Shown here piece by piece: positions 29,917-41,590 of a DNA stretch of 64,000 nucleotides. The notes under the pieces are model-generated. The model had not been told where the DNA came from, did not search any database, and saw only the letters and a list, made by a program, of their open reading frames with translations. A program made the translations under genes and the position numbers. Origin of the DNA: Litsea cubeba (taxonomy: Eukaryota; Streptophyta; Magnoliopsida; Laurales; Lauraceae). The stretch is taken from assembly GCA_012931725.1 (NCBI GenBank), contig WHSA01001296.1, positions 1 through 64,000 of the forward strand, in the 5' to 3' direction. Within the stretch, counting starts at the first letter, position 1; every line of letters begins with the position of its first letter.

Positions 29917-32900
29917 TTAGAATTCAGGGCAAGGGCCAATGCCCAACTGATGTCTCAATGTAATGAATCGATCATTTCCAAGGGGTTTAGTAAATAAGTC
30001 AGCCAACTGAGTATCTGTAGGTACAAAAATTAGTTCAATATTGCCTTGATCAGCATGGTCACGCAAAAAATGATAACGAATGTCAATGTGCTTAGTGCGA
30101 GAATGCTGAACAGGATTCTTAGAGATACTGATGGCACTGGAATTATCACACATGATGGGCATGCATTGTTGTGGAACATTATAGTCTAATAAAGTTTGTT
30201 TCATCCACAACAATTGAGCACAACAGCTACCAGCAGCTATGTATTCAGCCTCTGCAGTTGACAGAGACACTGAATTTTGCTTTTTGCTATGCCAAGCTAC
30301 TAAGCAATTTCCTATGAAGTAGCAACATCCACTGGTGCTTTTTCTATCATCTATAGAGCCTGCCCAATCTGCATCACTATATCCCATTAATTGAAGAGTT
30401 GAGTCACGGGGATACCAGATACCATAATGAGAAGTCCCATGAATGTATTTTATGATACGTTTAACAGCCTTATAGTGAGACTCTCGGGGATCAGATTGAT
30501 ACCTAGCACATATTCCAACACTAAAAGATAGGTCTGGTCTGCTAGCTGTAAGGTAAAGAAGGCTTCCTATCATGCTTCTATACAGTTTCTGGTCTACTTT
30601 CTTACCTTGAAGGTCACTAGACAGTTTAGTGGAAGATCCCATGGGATTGCAGCTAGTCTTAGATTCTCCTAAGCCAAACTTTTTCACTATTTCTCGAGCA
30701 AACTTGGATTGACTAAGAAAGACACCATGATCAGTCTGACTAACTTGTAATCCTAGAAAGAACTGTAGAGGCCCTACCAGACTCATTTCAAAAGTGGAAC
30801 TCATCAATTCAGAAAATCCTTGAGCTAGTTGATCAGAGGTGGATCCAAACACTATATCATCAACATATATCTGAGCAAGGAGAATATCTTTATCAACCTT
30901 TTTAATGAAGAGGGTTTTGTCCACATTTCCACACATATAATCATTTTCAAGAAGATGACTTGTGAGCTTCTCATACCAGGCTCTAGGAGCTTGTTTAAGA
31001 CCATAGAGAGCTTTCTTTAGTTTAAACACATAGTCTGGGTGATGAGGATCTTCAAAACCTTCAGGTTGTGTAACATAAACATCTTCCTCTATTTCACCAT
31101 TTAGAAAGGCACTCTTCACATCCATTTGAAACAGTTTAATTCTCATGCTACTCGCATATGCCAGTAAAATTCGAATGGACTCCAAACGAGCTACAGGAGC
31201 AAAGGTTTCCTCAAAATCAACTCCTTCAACTTGAGCATATCCTTTGGCCACAAGTCTGGCTTTGTTTCTTATCACATTTCCTGATTCATCCAGCTTGTTC
31301 TTGAAAATCCATTTAGTGCCAATTTTACTTTTGCCTTCAGGAAGAGGTACAAGATCCCACACTTCATTCTTTCTAAACTGTTTTAATTCTTCTTGCATGG
31401 CATCTATCCATTCAGACTTGGTTTCTGCTTCAGAGAAGTTCTTGGGCTCAATTTGTGAAACAAAAGAGTAGTGAGCACATAGATTATGAACCTGTCTTCT
31501 TGTCATGACCCCACTTTTGATGTTTCCAATGATATTATCCAAGTTGTGATCTTTTAATAACTTTGTGGGCATACTAGAAGCAGAGGGGATTTTATCTTCA
31601 ATTTCAGATGGAGTAGTCTGCTCAACTGATGTCTCTTCTTCATCATCATGAATAGCTTTCTTAATTTGATTCGTCTCATCTATCACAACATGAGCTGACT
31701 CCATAACAGTCATGGATCTGAGGTTGAATACTCTATATGCCTTGCTTTTATCAGAGTATCCTAAGAAGATTCCTTCATCAGATTTGGAATCGAACTTTTC
31801 CAACTGCTCTCTATCTCTCAAAATATAGCATTTACTCCCAAACACTTTTAAATACCCCAGATTTGGTTTTCTTCCAAAATAAAGCTCATAAGGAGTTTTG
31901 TTAGTGTTCTTTGTCAAATAAACACGATTAATAAGATAGCATGCAGTGTTAATAGCTTCAGCCCATAGGTTGCGAGGAAGATTTTTCTCATTAAGCAAAG
32001 TTCTAGCCATTTCTTGGATAACTCTATTTCTTCTTTCAGCTACTCCATTTTGTTGAGGGGTTTTAGGAGCAGAGAATTGATGATTAATTCCATAGTTTTC
32101 ACAAAAATCTGCAAATCTTTCATTTTCAAATTCTCCTCCATGATCACTTCTTATCTTCTTAATCTTGCACTCCTTCTCAACTTGAATTTTCTTGCAAATC
32201 CTTATAATGTGATCTACTGCATCAGATTTAGCATGAAGAAAGGCTACCCATCCAAATCTGGAATAGTCATCAACCATAACCAGGATATACTTCTTCCCAC
32301 CAATACTCTGAACAGGTGCTGGGCCAATAAGATCCATATGTATGAGCTCAAGGGGACGAGAAGAGGATATATCTTTCAGACCTTTAAAGCTTTTCTTGAT
32401 TTGCTTACCCATTTGACAAGCTTTGCACAATTCAGATTTAAAATCATCTAATTTGGGTATTCCTCTAACAATTTCCTTTTTGGATAAGATCTTCATCAAT
32501 TTGTAATTTATATGACCCAATCTTTGATGCCACAACTGGTTTTCTTGATCCTTTGTCATTAAGCTCATGGATTCATTTTCACAGCATTCTTCTATAGTGT
32601 AGATGTTATCCTTAGTTCTTAATCCAGTGAGTAAAACTTTCTGGGATTTCTCATTCAGAACTTTGCAAGATTTGCTATCAAATATAACTTTGTTTCCTTT
32701 GTCACATAACTGACTAATACTCAAAAGATTATGCTTTAATCCATCCACAAGGAAGACATCTTTTAAGGTAGGCATTTGATCTCCTCCAACACAACCTTTT
32801 CCAATAATCTGAGCCTTCCTGTTATCTCCAAATGACACATTTCCTCCATCATAGTCCTCAAGAGAGATGAATCTAGAACGGTCTCCAGTCATATGTTTGG

Positions 32901-34350
32901 AGCATCCACTATCCAAAAACCATCTAGAATTTTCCTTAACCTTTAAAGCAGTCTGGACTAAGAAGTTCTTGAAACTTTTCCCTTTTTCAATCCAAGTAGT
33001 CTTAATGAATGGAGTTTTAGTGGATTTTGGAACAAACTTGAAAAGAGCTCTAGAGGGATGGTTTTGAGACAACCTAATCTTGAAAGGACAATTGGGGATT
33101 AGATGACCTATACGATTACAGAAATGACAAGTCCATCTAGAGGTAAAAAAGTTTTTGTCTATAGGTTTGAGATGAGTTCTAGTAATAGGTTGTAAACTAT
33201 TCTTCTTGCTACTAGAGGAGCATTCAAAACCTATACCATTCTTGTTACCAAAGATTTTGTTCATACCTAACATTTGGTAAAATTTGTCATTTCCTAAGGT
33301 AAATTTATCAACAACATGTTTTCCCTTTTCAAGTTTCATTTTAAGAGATTCTGATTCTTGTTGACTAGATTCTAGCAAACATTGTAATTTATGAATTTCT
33401 TTTTCAGCTTCAGCTAGATTGTTATGAGAACTAATCAACTTAGATTGAACATCTTTTATCTCATTGTCTTTCAAGATTAATTGATCTTTTAAGGCATTTA
33501 CATCCTTCACAAGCTTTTTAGACTCAACTTTTAAGCTTTTGTTCTTCTTGGTTATGGCTTCACATAGATCATATAGCTCTTCATAGGCTTGATGTATATC
33601 ATTTTCATCATTTTCATCATTTGCTTCATCTTTCCCTATGGTATCTTCTATTAATGCATTATGATCTTCATTTTCCTCAATAGGTGTAAATAGAAGCCAA
33701 GAAGTGGAGTTATCATCTTCATCATTTTGGAAATCATCATTTTCACTACATTCATCTTCATCATCATCCCAAGTTATATTTAAAACTTTCTTTCCTTTCT
33801 TGTCTTTCTTTTCAAACTCTCTAGGGGAGGAACAGTTTTGAGCAATGTGACCAAATCCTTTACAATTGTAGCATTGCACATCCTTCTTAATAAAGGATCC
33901 CCTGGAGTTCCTTTGAGATTTTTCATTTCTTGCTTCCTCAGAATTTTTGAAGTTCTTTTTGTTCTTAAGGAGATTTTTAAACTTTTTAGAGAGCAAGATA
34001 GTGTTTTCATCATCCTCACTCTCACTCTCATTATCATTATTTTTATGTTGAGAGCTAAGAGCTACACCTTTCTTCTTGCTAGGGACTTCAAAATCTAGTT
34101 CATAGGTGAGAAGATTTCCTCTAAGTTCTTCAATTTTGATAGTGTCAACATTCTTACTTTCAGTTATGGCAACAATCTTGGGTTTGAATCTTTTAGGAAG
34201 GGATCTTAAAATTTTTCTAACAGTTTTAGATTCAGACATCTTCTCTCCAAGACCTATAAGAGAGTTGACAATTTCCATAACCTTAGTGTAGAATTCATCA
34301 AATGTTTCTTCCTCAAGCATTTTAATATCTTCAAGTTTAGAAGTTAACAT
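29917..34350 (-). CDS. gag-pol polyprotein of element E (long open part)
   Basis: 1477 open codons. Residues 1-120 are the gag core, a zinc knuckle [14 protein letters not shown] lies at 160-173, a coiled coil at about 255-345, a second knuckle [14 protein letters not shown] at 408-421, protease [11 protein letters not shown] at 478-488, integrase zinc domain from 607 (LWHQRLGH ... CKACQMGK) and DDE core with Asp673, Asp736 and Glu772, RT about 985-1230 with YVDD at 1162-1165, and RNase H with Asp1325, Glu1367 and Asp1402. Every catalytic residue I checked is present and no stop interrupts. The N-terminus of gag lies upstream in another frame (34337-34747), so this copy needs one frameshift to be complete. 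It is the best-preserved coding region in the window. Confidence 0.95.
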   Translation of the reverse strand: MLTSKLEDIKMLEEETFDEFYTKVMEIVNSLIGLGEKMSESKTVRKILRSLPKRFKPKIVAITESKNVDTIKIEELRGNLLTYELDFEVPSKKKGVALSSQHKNNDNESESEDDENTILLSKKFKNLLKNKKNFKNSEEARNEKSQRNSRGSFIKKDVQCYNCKGFGHIAQNCSSPREFEKKDKKGKKVLNITWDDDEDECSENDDFQNDEDDNSTSWLLFTPIEENEDHNALIEDTIGKDEANDENDENDIHQAYEELYDLCEAITKKNKSLKVESKKLVKDVNALKDQLILKDNEIKDVQSKLISSHNNLAEAEKEIHKLQCLLESSQQESESLKMKLEKGKHVVDKFTLGNDKFYQMLGMNKIFGNKNGIGFECSSSSKKNSLQPITRTHLKPIDKNFFTSRWTCHFCNRIGHLIPNCPFKIRLSQNHPSRALFKFVPKSTKTPFIKTTWIEKGKSFKNFLVQTALKVKENSRWFLDSGCSKHMTGDRSRFISLEDYDGGNVSFGDNRKAQIIGKGCVGGDQMPTLKDVFLVDGLKHNLLSISQLCDKGNKVIFDSKSCKVLNEKSQKVLLTGLRTKDNIYTIEECCENESMSLMTKDQENQLWHQRLGHINYKLMKILSKKEIVRGIPKLDDFKSELCKACQMGKQIKKSFKGLKDISSSRPLELIHMDLIGPAPVQSIGGKKYILVMVDDYSRFGWVAFLHAKSDAVDHIIRICKKIQVEKECKIKKIRSDHGGEFENERFADFCENYGINHQFSAPKTPQQNGVAERRNRVIQEMARTLLNEKNLPRNLWAEAINTACYLINRVYLTKNTNKTPYELYFGRKPNLGYLKVFGSKCYILRDREQLEKFDSKSDEGIFLGYSDKSKAYRVFNLRSMTVMESAHVVIDETNQIKKAIHDDEEETSVEQTTPSEIEDKIPSASSMPTKLLKDHNLDNIIGNIKSGVMTRRQVHNLCAHYSFVSQIEPKNFSEAETKSEWIDAMQEELKQFRKNEVWDLVPLPEGKSKIGTKWIFKNKLDESGNVIRNKARLVAKGYAQVEGVDFEETFAPVARLESIRILLAYASSMRIKLFQMDVKSAFLNGEIEEDVYVTQPEGFEDPHHPDYVFKLKKALYGLKQAPRAWYEKLTSHLLENDYMCGNVDKTLFIKKVDKDILLAQIYVDDIVFGSTSDQLAQGFSELMSSTFEMSLVGPLQFFLGLQVSQTDHGVFLSQSKFAREIVKKFGLGESKTSCNPMGSSTKLSSDLQGKKVDQKLYRSMIGSLLYLTASRPDLSFSVGICARYQSDPRESHYKAVKRIIKYIHGTSHYGIWYPRDSTLQLMGYSDADWAGSIDDRKSTSGCCYFIGNCLVAWHSKKQNSVSLSTAEAEYIAAGSCCAQLLWMKQTLLDYNVPQQCMPIMCDNSSAISISKNPVQHSRTKHIDIRYHFLRDHADQGNIELIFVPTDTQLADLFTKPLGNDRFITLRHQLGIGPCPEF

Positions 34351-34747
34351 TTGGATTTTTGGCTATCTTGACTTGATCTGTACCTTCATGAGTGGTCTCT
34401 AGAGTTTCCCATACTTCTTTAGCAGTATTGCAATTTACCACTCTATTGAATTCTTCTTGAGACAAGGCACAATAAAGAGAGTTTTTAGCTTTAGCATTCA
34501 AATTTGCTTTGTCCTTCTCACCTTGAGTCCAAGCACTCTTAGGTTTCAATTTTATAGAGGTGACTAAACCTTCAGAGTCTTTTTCTACTATAGTGGGGAG
34601 ATCATAGCCTTCTTCAATGATGTTCCAAACATCAAGGCTTTGGGATTCAAGAAACACTTGCATTCGAATTTTCCAATAACGATAGTGTGTTCCATTGAAC
34701 AAGGGTGGTCTATTGGTGGCATTTCCTTCACCTAAATGAGATTGCAT
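34337..34747 (-). pseudogene. gag: gag N-terminus of element E (frameshifted)
   Basis: From Met 34745-34747 the frame reads MQSHLGEGNATNRPPLFNGT, typical of the copia gag N-terminus (RPPLFNG...YWKIRM), through LYCALSQEEFNRV and AKEVWETLETTHEGTDQVK. Frame is lost around 34350-34370, a few codons after GTDQVK; the next frame continues [20 protein letters not shown]. One small indel explains the break. The Met at 34771 is in frame but upstream of the family start. Confidence 0.88.
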
Positions 34748-34819
34748 GATGACCACAAAATAAAAACTCACTCTAAGGATTCTAACTCTAGGTTGTTAGA
34801 CCTAATCAAGAGCGCCCAA

Positions 34820-34831
34820 GCTCTGATACCA
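34820..34831 (-). other. Primer-binding site of element E (tRNA-iMet)
   Basis: Minus strand TGGTATCAGAGC, two bases after the LTR end. Confidence 0.93.
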
Positions 34832-34833
34832 AT

Positions 34834-36482
34834 TGAAAGTCCAAGATCGAATCCTAGAGGGGGGGGGTGAATAGGGTGAGCTCAAAGTCCTTGACCAACT
34901 TTCAATCTTTTGGCTTTTAAGTTGCTTATGCTTTGATGAATATTAATAATCTTGTGAAAAAGATAGATTCCTAAGTTAATCATACACAAGATGAAAGCAA
35001 CTAGGAACATTCAACAATAACAACATCAATCACATAAAGTAAGCACAAAAGAGCATTCACCATAACACAAGTGTTTTATAGTGGTTCGGCAACCGTGCCT
35101 ACATCCACTCCCGGTAACCCTACCGGATTTTCACTAAAACGAGTTAAGGTTTAGGATCACCTTGAACCTTACAAACACATCACCATGCTTTTCAAGGCTA
35201 AGCATGAACCATTACAACTCAACAAATGCTTTTAAAGGCTAAGCACCAACCTTTACAACGAGTGATTTTCTCTTAATTAATATGCCTAATGATGCATGGA
35301 TAAGAGAACTATTAAGTGCAATGAGATGCCTCTAAATAGGCTAATTTGAAAATGAAATGCCAAACTCTAGACATATGCATATGAATGAGAAAGTGTAAGA
35401 TTCATGCATATGCTAGAAAACACTCTAACTCTTTTTAGAAGGATGAAACACTAAATGATGCAAAGATGTTGATCATATTTAAATGAAAGAGTAGAATGAG
35501 AAACACATGAGTTTTCAAGATGAAGAAACTTGATTTGAAAAATTACAACTTAACTCTAGCAAGTTAGTGTAGAAACTTGAAAACAAAACTCATGTGAATA
35601 GCTAAACATATGTTGTATCCTCATGACTAAACATGTTCAAAGATTTAACAATGCATGAACACAACATTAAGAAACTTGAGCATGCTTTTAAAAGAAATCA
35701 AAGATTAATACAAAGCATGAGATTAAATGAGAAAAGAGAGCACACCCATTTGAGATTTGAATCAAAGATTGAGTCCATGGATTAGCCCCATTAGTCCTTC
35801 AATAATCTCCTTAAAGTGTAGTTCTTCCTTGGCCTCAAGAGTTCCTTAAAGTTCAGCCTTCAATCCCCAACAAAAATCCACTTTTTATAGCCAAAAAGTG
35901 TCCAACGGCTAGTGCCCGGTCGACCTGGTACAGGGCCCGGTCGACCGGGTGCTCAACGGTCAGAAATATATCCGTTGGAGCCTTAACGGCCATTTTCCCT
36001 GGGTCGGCCTGCACTGTGTGCCCGGTCGACCGGGTGCCTTGGCCGGTCGACCGGGTACACAGCCGGCCAACCTGCTGGCAGCCCAGATGACTGATTTTTT
36101 TCAGAACTTTGAAGGAGAGTGAGGGCTGGTCTTCAATGAACTTTGGGGCACAATTCAAGCTTGGATTCAAGTCAGAAAAAGACTATTAAAAATGAAATAT
36201 AAATGACTTGAAATCTCCAAATAAAAACTAATTTTAAAGAGAAAAACATGGAAAGCTTGAATTTTGGAAATGACACCAAAAACACCCACATGGGACTAGA
36301 AAACTTCATGAACTTAAGATTCATAAATATTATGAAAAACATGCATGACATGAATAAAATCAAAGATTATGAATGAAAATCAAGCATGAAAATCTTAAGA
36401 AAAAAATCATGAATGAATGAGAGATCAAGCTTATGAAAATGAAATGCACCCTATCAAATTGCAACAAAATAAAACTCTAACA
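34834..36482 (-). repeat. 5' LTR of element E
   Basis: 1649 bp, nearly identical to 27870-29528. Differences seen: poly-G length (G9 at about 34859-34867), one extra T, and a handful of substitutions. Followed by the target duplication TTGCA. Confidence 0.97.
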
Positions 36483-36487
36483 TTGCA

Positions 36488-37641
36488 TACTTTTATTTGC
36501 TTTTATATATGGAATGCATGGATGAATGCTTTATATAATTGCTATAATTGTCACCTAGAAACATGGCCACCATTAGGCTCTAAAATTGGCATCTTTATTG
36601 TATTAGATTGTTTTTAGTTTGGCAAATTGTTTTAAACGGAACTTAGACCAGCACCTTCTATTTGCCTAAGGTTTAAAATTGGATAGGGTTTAGTTTATCT
36701 TGGTACCCTTGGTTTCCAAAGGAGGCTAAACTAAAATCTAATTAGATGCTACCTATGGGTTTTCATAACCCAAGATAGGTTATTGACTCTTTGAAGGGAT
36801 TTGCTCAAATGTTTTAAAGCAAAGGTTATTTAATTTTAAGATGACTTAAGTCATAAATTTAATTAACCAAGTTTGCTAGATTTAAAAAGAGCTTTTCAGT
36901 AAAACAATGTAAAGGTCAAAAAGTATAAACCCTAGCGATAAATAATCAAGTGGGAGAGGGGTTTTAGGAAAGACCCCATGGCCTTCCATTTTCGGTTCAT
37001 GTTATCTCATTAAGGTGTTAGTAGGAGCGGCCACCCCTTCGGTGGAGTTCTTTACTAAAGACCGCTTTGATGGGTTAATGGGTGAACTAATGTGAATATT
37101 CGTAATGAGGTGTTAGTAGGAGCGGCCATCCCTTCGGTGGAGTTCTTTACTAAAGATCATTTCTATAGAATGTCAATGAAGTGTTGGTGGGAGCGGCCAT
37201 CCCTTCGGTGGAGCTCTTTACTAAAGGTCACTTCTAGAAAGGATAAAAGTGTCTTCCTTTCGGAGGACTTAATCATGGACATTCTAGAAAATTTCATAAG
37301 AGATGGTTATACACTTGACATAAGACGGTGATGACCTCTCCTTAGGAGTTAAAGGGTTATTTGTCATATGAGGCCAAACCAATCAGTGATTGGACTACCA
37401 CTGGATGTGTATCCAGATAGTGATAATCCAAATAAGTCTGCCTTAATTCAACGTGACTGTAGGCTCGGCCATCCCTTCGATGGAGGGTCTATGAGGAGGT
37501 TGAAACACTGATACATTATGATTGGGGTTGAATAATGTAAAAAGTTTTTTGTGCTTTGTTTTTCCTTTTGTAACAAGCACCATATGCATATTACATATAT
37601 ACTGCATGTCTAATTATAAACCGTTTTATATCCAGAAAGAG
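36488..37641 (+). other. Leader of element D, part after the nested insertion
   Basis: Continues from 27869. Contains four copies of a hairpin motif (37014-37490). Short open frames in it are not conserved-looking. It ends at the gag ATG. Confidence 0.7.
37014..37490 (+). repeat. Repeated hairpin motif in the leader of element D
   Basis: GGTGTTAGTAGGAGCGGCCA with CCCTTCGGTGGAGTTCTTTA is repeated at 37014, 37109 and 37181, with a shorter copy at about 37461. Each copy can form a 5 bp stem around a CCTTC loop: CCACC/GGTGG (37031-37045), CCATC/GGTGG (37126-37140), CCATC/GGTGG (37197-37211) and CCATC/GATGG (37469-37483). Stem differences keep pairing, directly or by G-U. Packaging or translation control are possible roles, not shown. 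Confidence 0.7.
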
Positions 37642-38499
37642 ATGGGTAAAGACTCTTTTAGTCCGTTGATGTGCATTCTTCGTGAGAATAAACTGACTGG
37701 CCCTAACTACGTAGATTGGAAGAGAAATCTTGACATAGTACTCACTGCTGAGGAGTACAAGTATGTCATGTTGGAAAACTGTCCCAATATTGATGCTAAT
37801 TCTACTGATGACCAGCAGGAGGCTGAAAGGAAATGGAAGAAAGCGAATAGCATGGCTAAATGCTACATGCTCGCTTCCATGTCCAACGTGTTGCAAACAC
37901 AGCATGAGCAAATGGACACAGCCTATGAAATCATGATGTCCTTGTCTGAGATGTTCGCAGACAAGAGCAGGCCAGCTAGGCAAGCTGCTATAAGGATCAT
38001 CATGAATGCTACGATGGCTGAGGGAACACCTGTCAGAGAGCATATGCTCAAGCTGATACATTGTTTCAATGAAGCTCAGATTCTAGGGGCTGAGATTGAT
38101 GCAGGGAGTCAGACCGACATGATTCTCGAAACTTTGCCGGAATCTTTCAATCAGTTCAAGCTCAATTTCAATATGAGCAAGATGGACATGACTCTACCTG
38201 AGTTAATGAAAGAACTCCAGGCGGCGGAGGCTATCATGAAGCCCAAAGCCCAAGCTCATTTTTTCCAGTCTTCCTCTAAACTGAACCCGAAAGGGAAGAA
38301 GTCCAAGAAGAAGCAGAATAAGGGAAAAGGGCAGAAAAAGAACAATGCTGGTAATAAGAAGGACAAGGGTACAGATGGAAAGCCCAAAGGGAAATGCTTC
38401 AAGTGTGGCCTCAAAGGTCATTGGAAGAAAGATTGTCCCAAGTTCCTGGCCTCAGTTAAGAAGGTACATCTTTTTCATACTACATTGAAACTTGTCTAG
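37642..38499 (+). pseudogene. gag: gag of element D
   Basis: Met 37642 opens MGKDSFSPLMCILRENKLTG; the gag segment TGPNYVDWKRNLDIVLTAEE and the UBN2-like core follow, then a lysine-rich stretch and one zinc knuckle CFKCGLKGHWKKDC near the end. The TAG at 38497-38499 comes after a frame slip near 38465-38480: the following protease frame is open from there, so gag and pol were one frame and a small indel separated them. Upstream in-frame Met codons (37522) lie in the leader and are not family-like. Confidence 0.88.
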
Positions 38500-39455
38500 T
38501 GGTTGATTCTACTGACTCATGGATAGTAGACTCAGGAGCCACTAATCATATCTGCAATTCATTGCAGGGGTTTCAGATAATGCAGAGAATTGAGAAAGGA
38601 GAGTTTGCCTTTAGAGTCGGAACTGGAGCTAAAGTTTGGGCAGTTGCAGTAGGAGTAGTTACCTTACATTTTCCATGTAATAGGATATTAGTTTTAAATA
38701 ATGTTTTCTATGTTCCGGACATGAGGAAGAATTTAATTTCAGTTTCCAGATTAATTGAATTTAATTATTCAGTTTCTTTCCATTCTGGTATTGATATCAG
38801 TAGAAATGGAAATATTATATGTTCCGGTAGAATACATGACAACTTATTTTATATATATCCTATTGCTCCCACACTGCATAATGTACAACAAGAAAGCTCA
38901 ACTTCCCTTAAGAGAAAGGTATCTTCAATCAATGACACATATCTTTGGCACTTACGTTTGGGTCACATTAACCCAAAATGGATTCAGAGGTTGGTAGAAG
39001 ATGGGCCCTTGAGCTCATTAGATTTCGAACCTTTTCCTCAGTGCGAATCTTGTCTCAAGGGAAAGATGACCAAACGGTCATTCTCTGGAAAGGGACTAAG
39101 GTCAAAGGAGTTGTTAGAATTGATTCACACTGATGTGTGTGGTCCTATGAACAAACCGGCTCGAGGAGGGTATGAGCATTACATCACCTTCACCAATGAT
39201 TACTCTAGGTATGGATATGTATACTTAATGCGACGCAAGTCTGAGGCGTTTGATAAGTTCAAGCAATTCAAGGCTGAGGCGGAGCTACAACTAGGGAAAC
39301 ATATCAAAGCCCTTCGATCTGATCGAGGTGGCGAGTACCTCCTGGGTGAGTTCAAGGAGTAACTCACACAACATGGGATTGTGTCTCAGTTATCTGCACC
39401 GGGTACACCCCAGCAAAATGGTATAGCAGAGTGAAGAAACCGTACCCTTCTTGAT
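38480..39455 (+). pseudogene. Protease and integrase N-terminal half of element D
   Basis: Protease motif WIVDSGATNHICNS near 38519-38560, then the integrase zinc domain (YLWHLRLGHINPKWIQRL ... CESCLKGK) and the first DDE residues in HTDVCGP and SDRGGEYL. TAA at 39360-39362 and TGA at 39432-39434 interrupt before the final Glu region (GIAE, stop, RNRTLL); the TGA is one C-to-T step from CGA. Beyond them the same frame continues at 39456. Confidence 0.88.
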
Positions 39456-41576
39456 ATGGTAAGGTCCATGATGAGTCATGCAACCCTACCTATATCTTTT
39501 TGGGGATATGCCCTAGAAGCAGCAGCATACATTTTAAATCTGGTTGATTCTAAATCAGTACCTAGGACACCCCAAGAAATGTGGACAAGTCGAAAACCTA
39601 GTTTAAGACATATTCACATTTGGGGTTGTCCAGCCTATGTACTGAATGATAAAGCTACCAAGCTGGAACCCAGATCGGAAATGTGCTACTTCATTGGGTA
39701 TCCTAAAGGAACGAGAGGTGGCATCTTTTATCATCCAAAGGAGCAAAAGGTGCTCATCAGCACTCATGCTAGGTACTTGGAGGATGATTGTATGATGCAC
39801 CAAGAGCTTAGTTGTAAAGAAACCCTTGAGGAGATTCTTCCGGGATCTCCTATAATATCTGTACCAGATCCTGAGGCAGTAGATGAACAAGATATTCCTT
39901 TGAACACTCCAGAGCCTCGTCGTAGTGGGAGAATTTCTAGACAACCAGAAAGATATCTAGGAATGTCTTTTAAGACAGACTCTGAAGATCTGGTTGAGGA
40001 TCCTACTAGTTATGATGAAGCAGTAACGAATATAGATGCTGACATGTGGCAGCAAGCGATGAAATCTGAAATGGATTCTTTGTATTCCAATCAAGTCTGG
40101 GAACTTGTAGATGCACCTGAAGGGATTAAACCCATAGGGTGCAAGTGGATCTACAAGAGAAAGAGAGGAGTGGATGGGAAGGTGGAAACCTTCAAAGCAA
40201 AACTGGTGGCGAAAGGATATACTCAGAAAGAGGGTATCGATTATGAGGAAACCTTTTCACCAGTGGCTATGCTTAAGTCCATAAGGATTCTCTTGGCCAT
40301 CGCATGTCATTATGACTACGAGATATGGCAGATGGATGTCAAGACAGCTTTTCTTAATGGAAGTCTTGACGAATGCATCTATATGATGCAACCAGAGGGC
40401 TTCATTGCTAGTGGCCAAGATAACATGGTTTGTAAACTTAAGAAGTCCATCTATGGACTTAAGCAAGCATCTAGAGCATGGAACATCAAGTTTAATCAGG
40501 CAGTCAAATCTTTTGGCTTTGATCAAAACATTGATGAACCGTGTGTGTATAAGAAAGGAAATAGGAAAGCAGTTGCATTTTTGGTTCTGTATGTAGATGA
40601 CATATTACTCATAGGAAATGATGTAGGTTTATTGTCATCCACAAAAGTTTGGTTATCCTCTCAATTTCAGATGAAGGATTTGGGTGAGGCCAGCTATATC
40701 TTAGGGATCAAGCTTTTGCGTGATCGCAAGAATAAGATGTTAGCCCTATCCCAATCTTCTTACATTGAGAAGATATTGGTCAAGTTTAATATGCATGACT
40801 CCAAGAAGGGCCTCCTACCTTCTAGACATGGAGTACCACTGCCTCGAGATCAATGTCCAAAGACATCTGAAGAGATAGAGAGCATGAGGAGAGTTCCATA
40901 TGCATCCGCTGTTGGAAGCCTCATGTATGCTATGTTATGTACTAGACCAGATATTTGCTTTGCCGTTGGCATGGTTAGCAGATATAAGTCAAACCCTGGA
41001 CCTATGCATTGGACAGCTGTTAAGCATATATTCAAGTATCTTCGGAGAACGAAAGATTATATGCTAACCTTTCGAGCAGATGATCTAACGCCATTGGCGT
41101 ATACAGACTCTGATTTCCAATCTGATAGTGCTGCCAGAAAGTCTACCTCAGGGTACGTCTTTACTTTGTCAGGAGGGGCTATATCATGGAGAAGTGTCAA
41201 GCAATCCTGTATAGCTGATTCTACCATGGAAGCAGAGTATGTGGCGGCATCGGAAGCTGCGAAGGAAGCGTTATGGCTCAGAAAATTCCTGATGGAATTG
41301 GGAGTTGTTCCTGCAGTACAAAAACCGATTGTCATGTACTGCGATAACACTGGTGCTGTAGCACAGTGCAAAGAGCCCAGGAATCACAAGAAAGGAAAGC
41401 ACATTCAAAGAAAGTACCACTTAATCCGGGAATTCATTCAGGATGGAGAGATAGTGGTGGAGCATATTGCTTCAGCAAATAACTTAGCTGACCCATTCAC
41501 TAAGACTCTTACAGAGAAAGTCTTCACTTCTCATGTTGAGTCTATGGGTGTTAGGTTAGGAAGTAGTGATCTTTAG
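39456..41576 (+). CDS. Integrase C-terminus, RT and RNase H of element D
   Basis: 706 open codons. Residues 1-170 are the integrase C-terminal part (FWGYALEAAAYILN, HIWGCPAYVLND). RT spans about 195-430: IGCKWIYKRKRG, AKLVAKGYTQKEGIDYEETF, QMDVKTAFLNG, LKKSIYGLKQASRAW and YVDD at 379-382. RNase H covers about 545-690 (YTDSDF, STMEAEYVAAS, YCDNTGAVA). It stops at 41574-41576, 14 bp before the LTR; the purine-rich AAGTGGGAG tract lies between. The frame is the continuation of pol after two stops, so the Met at 39456 is not a true start. Confidence 0.9.
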   Translation: MVRSMMSHATLPISFWGYALEAAAYILNLVDSKSVPRTPQEMWTSRKPSLRHIHIWGCPAYVLNDKATKLEPRSEMCYFIGYPKGTRGGIFYHPKEQKVLISTHARYLEDDCMMHQELSCKETLEEILPGSPIISVPDPEAVDEQDIPLNTPEPRRSGRISRQPERYLGMSFKTDSEDLVEDPTSYDEAVTNIDADMWQQAMKSEMDSLYSNQVWELVDAPEGIKPIGCKWIYKRKRGVDGKVETFKAKLVAKGYTQKEGIDYEETFSPVAMLKSIRILLAIACHYDYEIWQMDVKTAFLNGSLDECIYMMQPEGFIASGQDNMVCKLKKSIYGLKQASRAWNIKFNQAVKSFGFDQNIDEPCVYKKGNRKAVAFLVLYVDDILLIGNDVGLLSSTKVWLSSQFQMKDLGEASYILGIKLLRDRKNKMLALSQSSYIEKILVKFNMHDSKKGLLPSRHGVPLPRDQCPKTSEEIESMRRVPYASAVGSLMYAMLCTRPDICFAVGMVSRYKSNPGPMHWTAVKHIFKYLRRTKDYMLTFRADDLTPLAYTDSDFQSDSAARKSTSGYVFTLSGGAISWRSVKQSCIADSTMEAEYVAASEAAKEALWLRKFLMELGVVPAVQKPIVMYCDNTGAVAQCKEPRNHKKGKHIQRKYHLIREFIQDGEIVVEHIASANNLADPFTKTLTEKVFTSHVESMGVRLGSSDL

Positions 41577-41590
41577 TGCAAGTGGGAGTT

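Larger units (their letters stand above)
27870..36482 (-). mobile_element. Element E: nested Sirevirus-type Ty1/copia retrotransposon
   Basis: 8613 bp on the minus strand: 5' LTR 34834-36482, iMet primer site, gag-pol, polypurine tracts, 3' LTR 27870-29528, target duplication TTGCA (27865-27869 and 36483-36487). Long LTRs, an extended gag with coiled coil, two zinc knuckles, repeated polypurine tracts and palindromes in the LTR all fit the Sirevirus (SIRE/Maximus) genus. The LTRs differ at only about seven sites plus a poly-G length change, so the insertion is very young. No envelope-like ORF fits in the 390 bp between pol and the 3' LTR. Confidence 0.95.

Noticed and set aside
32014..32451. 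145-residue plus-strand frame over the pol of element E
   Set aside because: Shadow of the gag-pol frame on the opposite strand; no independent start or domain.
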